From assembly GCF_000419685.1 (NCBI RefSeq), contig NZ_ATTM01000002.1, forward strand, positions 186,001-250,000: 64,000 nucleotides of DNA, in the 5' to 3' direction. Positions 44,081 to 53,316 of the stretch are shown piece after piece. The notes beneath the pieces are model-generated. The model was not told where the DNA came from, made no database searches, and saw nothing but the letters and a program-made list of their open reading frames with translations. The DNA comes from Flavobacterium antarcticum DSM 19726. Its GTDB lineage: Bacteria > Bacteroidota > Bacteroidia > Flavobacteriales > Flavobacteriaceae. Position 1 is the stretch's first letter. Each line of letters opens with the position of its first letter. A program made the position numbers and the translations under genes.

Positions 44081-45250
44081 ATGAAAAGATTGTACTTCAA
44101 GGTTTCATTCATTTTAGCAGGAACATTTTTAATAGTATCATGCAGTAACGACGATAATTCAGTTACAAATGAGAACGTTACAAAAAAAGAGGTTATCGAA
44201 AATTATGCTGATATTGCTTATAACAATTATAAGAAAGCGTATGATGATGCTGCAGTTTTAGAAAATTCCATCACTACATTCACCTCCAATCCTACCGACG
44301 CAAATTTTACGTTTGCAAAAAAGAAATGGAAAGAAGCACGTGAAAGTTACGGAACTACCGAAGCTTTCCGTTTTGCAAATGGACCCATCGATGACGAAAA
44401 TGGACCAGAAGCGTTGATGAATGCTTGGCCACTGGACGAAAATTTTGTGGATTATGTAGTTGGTAATTTAGATGCAGGAATCATTAATGCAACAAATACG
44501 TATCCTATAATTTCAAAAGAACTTCTAACGGACTTGAATGAAAATGGTGGAGAGAAAAACATTAGTGTGGGTTACCATGCGATTGAATTTTTATTATGGG
44601 GCCAAGATTTAACAGATCCGGCTGACAACTTACCAGGGCAAAGACCTTATACAGATTATTTAGTGAATGGTACTGCTGAAAATCAAGCAAGACGCGCGAC
44701 TTACTTAAATGTTTGTGCAGATTTATTGACTGATCATTTGCAATATATGGTGAACCAATGGAAACCAGGTGGTGCGTACAGAACGATATTTTTAGCTTTA
44801 CCGGAAAATACAGCTTTAAAAAATATGTACTTGGGAATAACCACGCTCGTTTTAGCAGAATTGCCTATTGAACGAATGAATGTTGCTTTGGGAAATGCAG
44901 ATCAAGAAGACGAACATTCGTGCTTTAGTGACTATACACACCGTGATATTTATTTGAACCTGAAAGGTGTCGTTAACGTATATCAAGGAACATACGGTTC
45001 AATTAATGGTCCGTCTTTAGCAGATTTAGTTGAAAACGCAGATGCTACTATTTTTAATGCTACAGCAACTGCAGAAACACAAGCGCTAGCAAAAGTAGCT
45101 CAAATTTTAACTCCTTTTGACTTGGCAATCGCAGGAGGTCCGTCGACCGCTGAAGGTTTGAAAGTACAAGCGGCCGTATTACAGTTGGACGATTACGGAT
45201 CAAATTTGTTAGCTGGTGCCGCAAAGATTGGCATTTTAGTTAATAATTAG
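44081..45250 (+). CDS. Imelysin-family lipoprotein, canonical GxHxxE
   Basis: A 389-residue lipoprotein (lipobox VSC, Cys21) of the imelysin/M75 family. The GxHxxE signature is intact as GYHAIEFLLWGQDL (H166, E169), and HRDIYLNLKGVVNVYQG near the C-terminal third is the second family hallmark. Related proteins (IrpA, ICMP, the M75 domain of EfeO) act in iron uptake and lack proven protease activity. It lies on the outer face of a membrane and is followed after 64 bases by the di-heme cytochrome gene. Confidence 0.92.
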   Translation: MKRLYFKVSFILAGTFLIVSCSNDDNSVTNENVTKKEVIENYADIAYNNYKKAYDDAAVLENSITTFTSNPTDANFTFAKKKWKEARESYGTTEAFRFANGPIDDENGPEALMNAWPLDENFVDYVVGNLDAGIINATNTYPIISKELLTDLNENGGEKNISVGYHAIEFLLWGQDLTDPADNLPGQRPYTDYLVNGTAENQARRATYLNVCADLLTDHLQYMVNQWKPGGAYRTIFLALPENTALKNMYLGITTLVLAELPIERMNVALGNADQEDEHSCFSDYTHRDIYLNLKGVVNVYQGTYGSINGPSLADLVENADATIFNATATAETQALAKVAQILTPFDLAIAGGPSTAEGLKVQAAVLQLDDYGSNLLAGAAKIGILVNN

Positions 45251-45314
45251 TACTCTAAAATAAAATAATAACAAAGGTGGTCTTTAGTCAAGGCCACTTT
45301 TTACAGTTTAAAAA

Positions 45315-46715
45315 ATGATAAAGAAGTGCTTAAAAGTAGTTTTATTTATAACGTTGATTTCATTTGTGGGATGTCAAAAAGACGACGACTATGAAACAAT
45401 TTCCGTTGAAAGTGGTGAAGAACTCTTAGGCGGAAGTACGACTGTTTTCAATGCATCAGAAGAAGCATTTGGTTTTGCAGCTTCTCAGTTGACTTTTGAA
45501 GAACGAGCAGCTTTTGGAACAGGAAATTCTTTTTTTCGCCAAAGTTGGGTTTCTGCTCCTGCATCCACAACCGCTCGAGATGGTTTAGGCCCCTTTTTCA
45601 ATGCAGTTGCATGTGCAAGTTGTCACTTTAAAGACGGACGAGGAAGACCACCGAGTTTTGATGGAGAAACAGCTCGCGGACTTTTACTGCGATTGAGTAC
45701 AGATGGATTCGCATCTGATGGATCGACGCTTCCCGATCCTATTTATGGGCATCAATTGCAAGACAACGCTATTTTAGGACAAACCGTGAAAGGAAATTTT
45801 ACCATTACGTACCAAGATATCACAGAATATTTTGCCGATGGAACTCAAGTTGTACTTAAAAAACCAGTTTATAATATTGCTACTCCTGGTTACGGAAATC
45901 TTACTTCGGGAATTCGAATTTCACCTCGATTAGCCAATCAAATTATTGGACTGGGATTACTGGAAGCTTTGGAGGAACAAACGCTTTTGAATTTGGCAGA
46001 TCCAAACGATATGGATGGAGACGGGATTTCAGGTCGGCCAAATTACGTCCATGATATTGCCAAGAATAAAACGGTAATGGGACGATTTGGCTGGAAAGCA
46101 AATCAACCGAATGTCAAACAGCAAGTTGCTGCTGCATTTAGTGGCGATATGGGAATAACTTCCGTTTTATTTCCGAACGAAAATTGTCCTCCAGGAATGG
46201 ATTGTGATGCCATTCCTAACGGCGGTTCACCTGAAATTACAGATAGCAATTTAGACAAAGTCGCTTTATACGCCAGTACGTTAGCAGTTCCGGTACAACG
46301 TGATTTCAAGAATCAAAATGTTTTGAAAGGCAAGAAAACATTTAATGCTATTGGTTGTGCAAATTGTCACATTCCTAAATTGCAAACAGGAAATACACAT
46401 CCGATTGTCGCATTAAGAAATCAAACCATTCGTCCCTATACTGACTTGCTTTTGCACGATATGGGAAACGATTTAGCAGATAATGCTCCTGATTTTTTAG
46501 CAAGTGGAACCGAATGGCGAACTCCTGCTTTATGGGGTATTGGCTTACTGAATACCGTTAATAAATCTACATTTTTAATGCACGATGGTCGAGCAAGAAG
46601 TATTGAAGAAGCAATTTTGTGGCATGGTGGTGAAGCTCAGGTTTCAAAATCCAACTACAAAAAGCTTTCACTACAAAACAGAAAAGACTTATTGCAGTTT
46701 ATGAATACGCTTTGA
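45315..46715 (+). CDS. Di-heme oxidoreductase (DHOR/DUF1111) cytochrome c lipoprotein
   Basis: A 466-residue envelope cytochrome. An SPII-like signal ends FVGC (Cys20). Two c-type heme sites are visible: CASCH (100-104) and CANCH (348-352). The C-terminal MHDGRARSIEEAILWHGGEA is the conserved MauG/DHOR-type end with candidate axial ligands. The family was first annotated as 'thiol oxidoreductase' without evidence. Next to an imelysin it may oxidise or reduce iron during uptake, as EfeB (a heme peroxidase) does beside EfeO; this is inference. A terminator follows. Confidence 0.9.
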   Translation: MIKKCLKVVLFITLISFVGCQKDDDYETISVESGEELLGGSTTVFNASEEAFGFAASQLTFEERAAFGTGNSFFRQSWVSAPASTTARDGLGPFFNAVACASCHFKDGRGRPPSFDGETARGLLLRLSTDGFASDGSTLPDPIYGHQLQDNAILGQTVKGNFTITYQDITEYFADGTQVVLKKPVYNIATPGYGNLTSGIRISPRLANQIIGLGLLEALEEQTLLNLADPNDMDGDGISGRPNYVHDIAKNKTVMGRFGWKANQPNVKQQVAAAFSGDMGITSVLFPNENCPPGMDCDAIPNGGSPEITDSNLDKVALYASTLAVPVQRDFKNQNVLKGKKTFNAIGCANCHIPKLQTGNTHPIVALRNQTIRPYTDLLLHDMGNDLADNAPDFLASGTEWRTPALWGIGLLNTVNKSTFLMHDGRARSIEEAILWHGGEAQVSKSNYKKLSLQNRKDLLQFMNTL

Positions 46716-46740
46716 TTTTTTATTTATAGTTAGTTTGATT

Positions 46741-46773
46741 ATCCCAAGAGATTTTTTTCTTGGGATTTTTTTT
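46741..46773 (+). terminator. Terminator after the di-heme cytochrome gene
   Basis: ATCCCAAGA (46741-46749) pairs with TCTTGGGAT (46758-46766), followed by a T-run. Confidence 0.85.
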
Positions 46774-46933
46774 AGAGTACAAAATTAATATTGCCAACTA
46801 TTAATTGTACAATTCGAAAGTCAACTTTTTCGTTTTAAAATAGTTATATATTTGTAACGTAATTCTATTTGCCATTGCCAACTGTAATCGCAAATTTGAC
46901 TGCTATTTTTTTGAATAAATTTTAAATGAAAAA

Positions 46934-47275
46934 ATGAAACAAATTGCATTTCTTTTTCTGATACTCTTTACTTTTAACGCTAGCAGTCAAACGGTTTATA
47001 AAACACCTTCAGGCACAAAATATCATTTGGCTAACTGCAGAATGGTGACAAATGTTTCTAAAGGAATTACAATTGGTGCCGCATTAGAACTTGGCTTATT
47101 GCCGTGTAAAATTTGCAAACCTCCACTACAAAATAATTCGAAACTATCCATAAAGAAAAGTACCAAAGGAAGTTCGAGTACGGTTCAATGCAAAGGAAAA
47201 ACGAAAGCTGGTTCGCGATGCAAACACAAAACCTCTATTGGAAATGGCTATTGCTTTCAACACAATCCAGATTAA
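46934..47275 (+). CDS. Secreted small Cys-rich protein (DUF5763-like)
   Basis: A 113-residue protein with a signal peptide ending NASSQ (about 18). The first half has VYKTPSGTKYHLANCRMV with Cys and CKICKPP; the C-terminal half has CKGKTKAGSRCKHKT then YCFQHNPD, the C..T..G.RC.....G.C..H pattern of DUF5763, which looks like a small zinc-binding unit. A TATATTTG core at 46847-46854 is the likely promoter. Function unknown; single gene. Confidence 0.75.
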   Translation: MKQIAFLFLILFTFNASSQTVYKTPSGTKYHLANCRMVTNVSKGITIGAALELGLLPCKICKPPLQNNSKLSIKKSTKGSSSTVQCKGKTKAGSRCKHKTSIGNGYCFQHNPD

Positions 47276-47353
47276 AACAAATCGTAAAAGTAATTTTCGC
47301 TTTGTTTTTAATACCAACAAAAACAGACATTCTTTAAAAATACGGATTGTAAT

Positions 47354-47788
47354 TTATTCAAAAACAATTTCCTTTTTACTGTGAATTTCTGCAATTACAA
47401 ATGGATTTGTTAATGCCATTGTGACCATCTCATCTGCTTTTGGGGTTTCAATCTTTTTAAACACATAGATCTTTCCCTCCGATTCTTCTACCCGATCGAT
47501 GGAAATTCGAAAACCTCCGGTACTTTTTGTTCCTAAGAATAAAGCTACAACTTGGTTTTTAGAAAAATCAATATTTGGCATCTCTTCAGCTCCAACGGAT
47601 TTGAATAATGCAACTAAATCTTTTTGATTATCAATAATTATATTGGATTCAGATTCTCTTCCCTGATATTGTGACGTATAAATTGTGGTAACTAAACTTG
47701 CTTTTTTGGATTTATCGGTCATGGCATCTTTCTTCGTGTTGCATGCAAATAGTAAAAATACGAAAGGAATTAAGTAGCTACTTTTCAC
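47354..47788 (-). CDS. PrcB-like lipoprotein
   Basis: A 144-residue lipoprotein (lipobox LFAC at about 13-16) with one PrcB C-terminal domain: FSKNQVVALFLGTKSTGGFR and ISIDRVEESEGKIYVF, the strand pair typical of this fold. PrcB was described as a regulatory partner of the dentilisin protease complex in Treponema; stand-alone lipoproteins of this kind have no known partner. The start codon is GTG and overlaps the bshA stop by 4 bases (GTGA), so the two are translationally coupled. Confidence 0.8.
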   Translation of the reverse strand: MKSSYLIPFVFLLFACNTKKDAMTDKSKKASLVTTIYTSQYQGRESESNIIIDNQKDLVALFKSVGAEEMPNIDFSKNQVVALFLGTKSTGGFRISIDRVEESEGKIYVFKKIETPKADEMVTMALTNPFVIAEIHSKKEIVFE

Positions 47789-48921
47789 TTTACTTTAGCT
47801 TTTAGCGCTTTTTCATAAAGCGATTCGTATAAAGGTAAAATGTTGATGATGTCAAATTTCTTTGCCACTTCTAATGCGTTCTTTTTAAACAGACACAAAT
47901 TGTCGTCGTCTTCTAAAATAGAAATTGCTTTTTTAGCCATATCATCTGTATCGCCAACATCACTTAAATACCCCGAAACACCTTCAAAATTTACTTCAGG
48001 CAAACCACCAGAATTACTTGATATTACAGGAACCCCCCAAGCCATTGCTTCTAAAGCTGCTAAACCAAAACTCTCAGTTTCAGAAGGCAATAAAAATAAA
48101 TCTGTGTAACTTAAGATGCGATCCACCTCATTACTATTTCCAAAGAAAATAACTTTATTGGTGATACCCAATTCTTCACACTGAATTTCTGCCTTTTCAC
48201 GTTCTGGTCCGTCGCCAACCATCATTAGTTTTACGTCTAATTTTTGTTGAATTTTATAGAAAATTTCAATCACATCTGGAATGCGTTTTACTTTTCTAAA
48301 ATTACTAATGTGTGTAAGGATTTTTTGATTTTCTGTAGCCATAACAGAACGACTGCAAGGAAGTGTGTGGTCTTCAGTATTTTTTACCAATTCAATGAAA
48401 TTCGGAATTACTTCAATTTCCTTTTTAATATTGAAAAGTTTCAACGTGTCTTGTTTCAAACTTTCTGAAACAGAGGTCACGTAATCTGATTTATTGATAC
48501 TAAAAGTAACCGCTGATTTATAAAAGGGATGGCTTCCTACTAAAGTAATATCCGTTCCGTGAAGCGTAGTGACCATTGGAATGTCAATGCCTTCGTCTTT
48601 CAACATTTGCTTCGCCATATAACCTGCATAAGCATGTGGAATTGCATAATGAACATGCATCAATTCAATTTGATATAATTTCACCATGTCTACAAGTTTG
48701 CTCGAAAGTGCTAATTCGTAGGGTTGGTAATGAAACAAAGCATATTCGGGAACATTTACTTCGTGGTAGAACACATTTGGATTTAATAGCGCTAATCGAA
48801 CAGGTTGCCGATACGTAATGAAGTGTATTTCGTGGCCTCTTCGTGCTAATTCTAAACCTAATTCTGTAGCCACTACTCCACTTCCACCAAAGGTAGGATA
48901 ACAAACAATTGCAATTTTCAT
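47785..48921 (-). CDS. bshA: N-acetyl-alpha-D-glucosaminyl L-malate synthase
   Basis: A 378-residue GT4 glycosyltransferase that joins UDP-GlcNAc to L-malate, the first step of bacillithiol synthesis. It starts MKIAIVCYPTFGGSGVVATE, has the HGTDITLVG motif (His) in the N-terminal lobe and the GT4 signature ESFGLAALEAMAWGVPVISS (EX7E) in the C-terminal lobe. Its presence means the organism probably uses bacillithiol as low-molecular-weight thiol. A minus-strand TAATTTTG core lies at 48948-48955. Confidence 0.92.
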   Translation of the reverse strand: MKIAIVCYPTFGGSGVVATELGLELARRGHEIHFITYRQPVRLALLNPNVFYHEVNVPEYALFHYQPYELALSSKLVDMVKLYQIELMHVHYAIPHAYAGYMAKQMLKDEGIDIPMVTTLHGTDITLVGSHPFYKSAVTFSINKSDYVTSVSESLKQDTLKLFNIKKEIEVIPNFIELVKNTEDHTLPCSRSVMATENQKILTHISNFRKVKRIPDVIEIFYKIQQKLDVKLMMVGDGPEREKAEIQCEELGITNKVIFFGNSNEVDRILSYTDLFLLPSETESFGLAALEAMAWGVPVISSNSGGLPEVNFEGVSGYLSDVGDTDDMAKKAISILEDDDNLCLFKKNALEVAKKFDIINILPLYESLYEKALKAKVK

Positions 48922-49000
48922 TCGAATTTTTTAATCTCACGAATGTACAAAATTACGACCTAGTTCTCTTTTTTTTAAATAACTTTAACGTGTGTTATAC

Positions 49001-51907
49001 TTAGTTTTCGATCGCTTCATAAATCACTTTTTGAATATCTTCACGGATATTTGCCTTTGAAAGTTCATTTGGCAAATTCGAATCAGGGAACGTTCTGTTT
49101 GATAGAAAGATATATACTAAATTATGTTCAGAATCGGCCCATGCCATAGTTCCTGTAAACCCAGTGTGTCCAAAACTACTTGCAGAAGCACAACCACATG
49201 TTGGCCCCGAAGTTCCAGGTAATTGTTGCTTATCAAATCCAAGCCCACGACGACTTCCTGTTGCTTCAAAATAACGGGTATTAAAAGTATCAAAAGTACG
49301 AGGTGAAAAATAGGTTTTCCCACCATAATTGCCTTTCTGTAAATACATTTGCATCAATTTCGCCACGTCCATACTGTTCGAAAAAATTCCAGCATGACCT
49401 GCTACTCCACCTTCCATTGCCGCTTCCATATCGTGCACATAACCTTGTAGTTTTTGGTACCTGAAATAAGTATCAATTTCAGTTGGAATTATTTTTGTTG
49501 CAGGAAATTTATTCAGCGGATTGTATAAAGTTGAATTCATTCCTAACGGCTGAAAGAAATGATCGTAAGCCAAAATATTCAACGGTTGATGCGTTAACTT
49601 CTCTAAATATTCTTTCAACAAAATAAAAGTAAAATCGCTGTACTTGTATTCTTTCTTCGGTAAAAGCGCACTGATCTTAATTTTGTTGATGATCGTGTCT
49701 TGGTAGTCATTTCTCAAGTATAAACTATCCGCTACTTTTTTACTAAACTGTTCGTTGACAAATTTTCTATAGTATTTCTCACTCGGCTTTCCTTCTTCAT
49801 TTAAAGTTGCTTTATAAAAAGGTTCCCAAGCTTGCAGTTGAGCCTGGTGTGAAAGCAAATCAGTAAAGGTAATACTGCTTTTATTTGAATTTTTAAAATC
49901 GGGTAGCATTTGACCTAAAGTAGTGTTGGTATTGATTTTACCTTTATCAAATTCTTGCATTACAATTGGCAAGGTAGCGATGATTTTAGTCAAAGAAGCC
50001 ACATCATATAAGTCAGTATTTTTGACTTTGACTTTATTTTCATAAGTAGGTGAACCAAATGCTTTCTGGTAGACAATCTTTCCATCTTTTGCAATCAGCA
50101 CTTGAGCTCCTGGTGTCATTTTAGCAGCAATCGCTTTTTGAACGATTTTGTCAATTTGTGCCAATTTTACGGAACTCATATTCACATTTTCAGGAGCAGA
50201 AAAACCCAATACATTAATTGATTTTGTTTCTAATCCGTGATTTACCGGATATAATTTACTTATTGAAACCGGAAGTTTTCCTTTAGAACTAACGGCTCCA
50301 AAGATTATTTCACTAGAAACAATTTGAGCTACATCCGTATTTTGATACGAAACTACTAAAGCATCATAGTCGTCGAAACCGTCGAAAGAAAGAAGTGAAT
50401 ATGGTTTTGCAAAAACGTCTAAAATAATGTGTTTGTATTTTGCAATTGAATCCAATCTAGCCATTTCATTCGGTTTAAAATCATGACTTTTCCAAGCGCC
50501 ATCTGCTTTATGGAAGCCAACAATTACCTTTGTAAACGGCTGTAATTTTACCAATAGAGAATCAATATTGTCGTCCTTTATTTCAGTTACTTCTGTATAA
50601 TTTTGCAAAGTAGATAAAAAAGTAGAATGACTGTCGTCACCCATTTTTACATAAGCAATTCGCTCTTTGTCGAAGTTTTTGAGTGGTAAAATTTCATCTC
50701 GGTTCCGAACTACCGTGATTGCATTTTCATACAATTGATATTGGAATGCTTTGTCTTTTGCCGGATTCAAATCTTCATATAAATTCAATGTATCAATTGG
50801 TTTATAATTATTCAAACCAGCTTTATATTTGAAATTCAAAATCTTTTTAACCGAATGTTGCAAACGCTCTTCAGAAATCAATGAGTCCTGATAGGCTACA
50901 CAAATTTTCTCTAAAGCTAAAGGAACATTTTCTGGAAAGAGCAAAATATCATTTCCTGCCATGAATGCTGCAAGATCAATTTCGCCTGGTTTTTTGAAAT
51001 TACTTGCCCCTTTCATGTTCAATGCATCCGTAAAAATCAGTCCATCAAAACCCAGTTGTTTTTGGAGAATATTAGTTACAATATTGTATGATAACGACGA
51101 AGGAAAATTTTCACGAGATTCTAAACTAGGTACATTCAAATGCGCCACCATAACAGAAGCAAGTCCGGCTGCAAAAAGTTTTTTGTACGGATAAAGTTCC
51201 ACTTCTTCAATATGTTCTTTAGTAAAATCGACTGTGGGAAGTGAATAATGCGAATCTGTGGAAGTCGCGCCATGACCTGGAAAATGTTTTCCGGTTGCAA
51301 AAACGCCGTTGTTCTGAATTCCTTTCATCAATGCCATTGCACTTCGGGTTACGTTTTCCTTGCTTTCGCCAAAAGAACGGTTTCCGATGATTGGATTTTT
51401 AGGATTGGTATTGATGTCTAAAACCGGAGCAAAATTGAACTGAATGCCCATTCGCTTACTTTGTTTGGCGTAGGCCTCACCCACTTTTTCAATCAATAAA
51501 GTATCCTGAATCGCTCCTAAGGTCATGTTCCAAGGAAAACGTGCCACAGAATCCAATCGCATGGCTAAACCCCATTCCGCATCTATTCCTATAAATAAAG
51601 GAAGATTTGATTTCTTTTGATAACGATTTGTCAATCGTGCTTGGCGTTTTGGACCACCTTGAAAAAAGATAAGTCCACCTATTTTATAATTGGACACCAA
51701 TTTATCGATGGAATTTACGTGGACAGAATCTTTGTTAGAATAGGCTGCAACCATAAATAATTGGCCAATACGTTCGTCTAAAGTCATCTGGTTGTAAACG
51801 CTGTCAACCCATTTTACTTGGGATTCTGAAGTGTTTTTTGAAAACGAATTGGTCTGAGAAAAAGAAAGCTGACTTAAAAAAATCAGCATCAGTATAAATT
51901 TGTTCAT
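49001..51907 (-). CDS. Two-domain protein: NagZ-like GH3 glycosidase plus serine beta-lactamase-type hydrolase
   Basis: A 968-residue exported protein. A signal peptide (about 1-17) precedes a family 3 glycoside hydrolase (about 30-380) with KHFPGHGATSTDSH (catalytic His/Asp dyad of the NagZ group) and the nucleophile Asp in FTDALNMKGAS. A middle GH3 C-domain-like part follows (about 390-570). The last third (about 590-960) is a beta-lactamase/class C serine hydrolase with SLTK (SxxK) and GHTGFTG. Both active sites look intact, which suggests peptidoglycan recycling or remodelling by sugar and peptide cleavage (inference). Confidence 0.9.
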   Translation of the reverse strand: MNKFILMLIFLSQLSFSQTNSFSKNTSESQVKWVDSVYNQMTLDERIGQLFMVAAYSNKDSVHVNSIDKLVSNYKIGGLIFFQGGPKRQARLTNRYQKKSNLPLFIGIDAEWGLAMRLDSVARFPWNMTLGAIQDTLLIEKVGEAYAKQSKRMGIQFNFAPVLDINTNPKNPIIGNRSFGESKENVTRSAMALMKGIQNNGVFATGKHFPGHGATSTDSHYSLPTVDFTKEHIEEVELYPYKKLFAAGLASVMVAHLNVPSLESRENFPSSLSYNIVTNILQKQLGFDGLIFTDALNMKGASNFKKPGEIDLAAFMAGNDILLFPENVPLALEKICVAYQDSLISEERLQHSVKKILNFKYKAGLNNYKPIDTLNLYEDLNPAKDKAFQYQLYENAITVVRNRDEILPLKNFDKERIAYVKMGDDSHSTFLSTLQNYTEVTEIKDDNIDSLLVKLQPFTKVIVGFHKADGAWKSHDFKPNEMARLDSIAKYKHIILDVFAKPYSLLSFDGFDDYDALVVSYQNTDVAQIVSSEIIFGAVSSKGKLPVSISKLYPVNHGLETKSINVLGFSAPENVNMSSVKLAQIDKIVQKAIAAKMTPGAQVLIAKDGKIVYQKAFGSPTYENKVKVKNTDLYDVASLTKIIATLPIVMQEFDKGKINTNTTLGQMLPDFKNSNKSSITFTDLLSHQAQLQAWEPFYKATLNEEGKPSEKYYRKFVNEQFSKKVADSLYLRNDYQDTIINKIKISALLPKKEYKYSDFTFILLKEYLEKLTHQPLNILAYDHFFQPLGMNSTLYNPLNKFPATKIIPTEIDTYFRYQKLQGYVHDMEAAMEGGVAGHAGIFSNSMDVAKLMQMYLQKGNYGGKTYFSPRTFDTFNTRYFEATGSRRGLGFDKQQLPGTSGPTCGCASASSFGHTGFTGTMAWADSEHNLVYIFLSNRTFPDSNLPNELSKANIREDIQKVIYEAIEN

Positions 51908-51914
51908 ATGTATT

Positions 51915-52397
51915 TTAAAAAAAACGTCCGTGCCAACTATCCAATGCTGGAGTTTCCCACGATTCGTTAAATTCGGCGATGTTGTTGACTAAATTATTAA
52001 AGACGATGGTTTCGCCTGTAACCGCTTTGTCTTTAGCCATTTTTTTGAAGTCAATCAATGTTTTGTGTGCTACATGTTCGCCTACTTTAAACGTAACATT
52101 CATTTTGTCCAGTAAATCAACGTTGTATTTTTTCTCTAGACTTTGAATGAAAGCCACAGAAGAATCAATTGAACAACCTGTTGCCGCTTGCTCTTCCTGA
52201 TTTACAGCTAAAATTATAAATCGGTTGTATTTTAACAAATACGAAGCAGACAATCCTGTTCCGTGAGCGGCCCAATTTTCGACAAATTCTTTCAAATCTG
52301 TTTCAATTTCAGCCATTTCATCATCTGAAAATTTTCGGTTGGATTGGTAAATCCAAATTTTGGATTCTTCGGGAAGTGTATCAAAAGGAACGTACAT
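51915..52397 (-). CDS. Conserved Bacteroidota protein, often misnamed ABC transporter ATPase
   Basis: A 160-residue soluble protein. I recall that it is frequently annotated 'ABC transporter ATPase', but there is no Walker A, Walker B or LSGGQ motif. Visible conserved-looking parts are WIYQSNRKFSDDEM at the start, FVENWAAHGTGLSASYLL, GCSIDSSVAFIQSLE and the end TPALDSWHGRFF. A Cys in the GCSIDSS stretch is the only candidate catalytic residue I can point to. It lies 8 bases from the GH3 gene and 41 from the Fe-S protein. Function unknown. Confidence 0.75.
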   Translation of the reverse strand: MYVPFDTLPEESKIWIYQSNRKFSDDEMAEIETDLKEFVENWAAHGTGLSASYLLKYNRFIILAVNQEEQAATGCSIDSSVAFIQSLEKKYNVDLLDKMNVTFKVGEHVAHKTLIDFKKMAKDKAVTGETIVFNNLVNNIAEFNESWETPALDSWHGRFF

Positions 52398-52437
52398 AAT
52401 ATATTTTTTTTAGTAATCAAGAATAGAACAGCTATTC

Positions 52438-53229
52438 TTATAAATCTTCAGCATTAGCAATCATTTCCGCAATATCCATTACTTTAACGTCGCCTTCTTT
52501 ATTTTTGCCTTTCACACCATCCGTCATCATTGTGTTACAAAAAGGACAGCCTGTAGCAATAAAATCAGGTTTTAATTCCAGAGCTTCTTCTGTTCTTTCG
52601 ATGTTGATTTCCTTATCTCCAGGTTCAGCATCTTTAAACATTTGTGCTCCACCTGCTCCACAACACAATCCGTTTGCTTTAGAGCGTTTCATCTCAACAA
52701 GTTCAGCATCTAATTTTGAAATCAAATCACGTGGTGCTTCATAAACCTTATTGGCACGACCTAAATAACAAGGATCGTGAAAAGTAATTCGCTTACCTTT
52801 GAATTTACCACCTTCAATAGATAATCGGCCTTCGTCTAATAATGATTTTAAAAACTGAGTATGGTGAACTACTTCATAAATACCACCTAATTCAGGATAT
52901 TCATTTTTAATCGTATTGAAACAGTGTGGACAAGCGGTTACAATTTTCTTAGCTTCGTAAGCGTTTAAAACTTCAATATTCATCATCGCTTGCATTTGGA
53001 ACAAAAACTCATTCCCCGCTCTTTTTGCTGGATCTCCAGTGCAACTTTCTTCAGCACCTAAAACGGCAAACGAAACATTTGCACGATTCAAAATTTTTAC
53101 AAAAGCTTTGGTGATTTTTTTGGCTCTATCGTCAAAACTTCCAGCACAACCTACCCAAAAAAGGACTTCTGGTTGTTTGCCTTGTGCTAACATTTCTGCC
53201 ATTGTTGGTACCACTATATTTTCTGACAT
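52438..53229 (-). CDS. Fe-S binding protein with CCG domains (HdrB/LldE-like)
   Basis: A 263-residue soluble protein with the two cysteine-rich CCG repeats of heterodisulfide reductase subunit B and lactate/glycolate oxidase subunits. First repeat: TACPHCFNTIKNEY; second: LCCGAGGAQMF and ATGCPFCNTMM; further Cys at VGCAGSFDD and EESCTGDP. These sites carry a non-cubane or [4Fe-4S] cluster. It is 87 bases downstream of the membrane Fe-S subunit and probably forms a two-subunit electron carrier with it. No matching flavin dehydrogenase subunit is adjacent. Confidence 0.88.
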   Translation of the reverse strand: MSENIVVPTMAEMLAQGKQPEVLFWVGCAGSFDDRAKKITKAFVKILNRANVSFAVLGAEESCTGDPAKRAGNEFLFQMQAMMNIEVLNAYEAKKIVTACPHCFNTIKNEYPELGGIYEVVHHTQFLKSLLDEGRLSIEGGKFKGKRITFHDPCYLGRANKVYEAPRDLISKLDAELVEMKRSKANGLCCGAGGAQMFKDAEPGDKEINIERTEEALELKPDFIATGCPFCNTMMTDGVKGKNKEGDVKVMDIAEMIANAEDL

Positions 53230-53316
53230 TGTAAATTTTATTTTATAGTATAATAATTGGCTTTACTAAAACCGTTTTACTTTTCTTTTTGCGAATAATT
53301 TCCTGATTGCATTAAC

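Noticed and set aside
45265-45305. Hairpin between imelysin and di-heme cytochrome genes
   Set aside because: The stem is imperfect and only 8 of 10 pairs form; it may attenuate, but is too weak to call a terminator.
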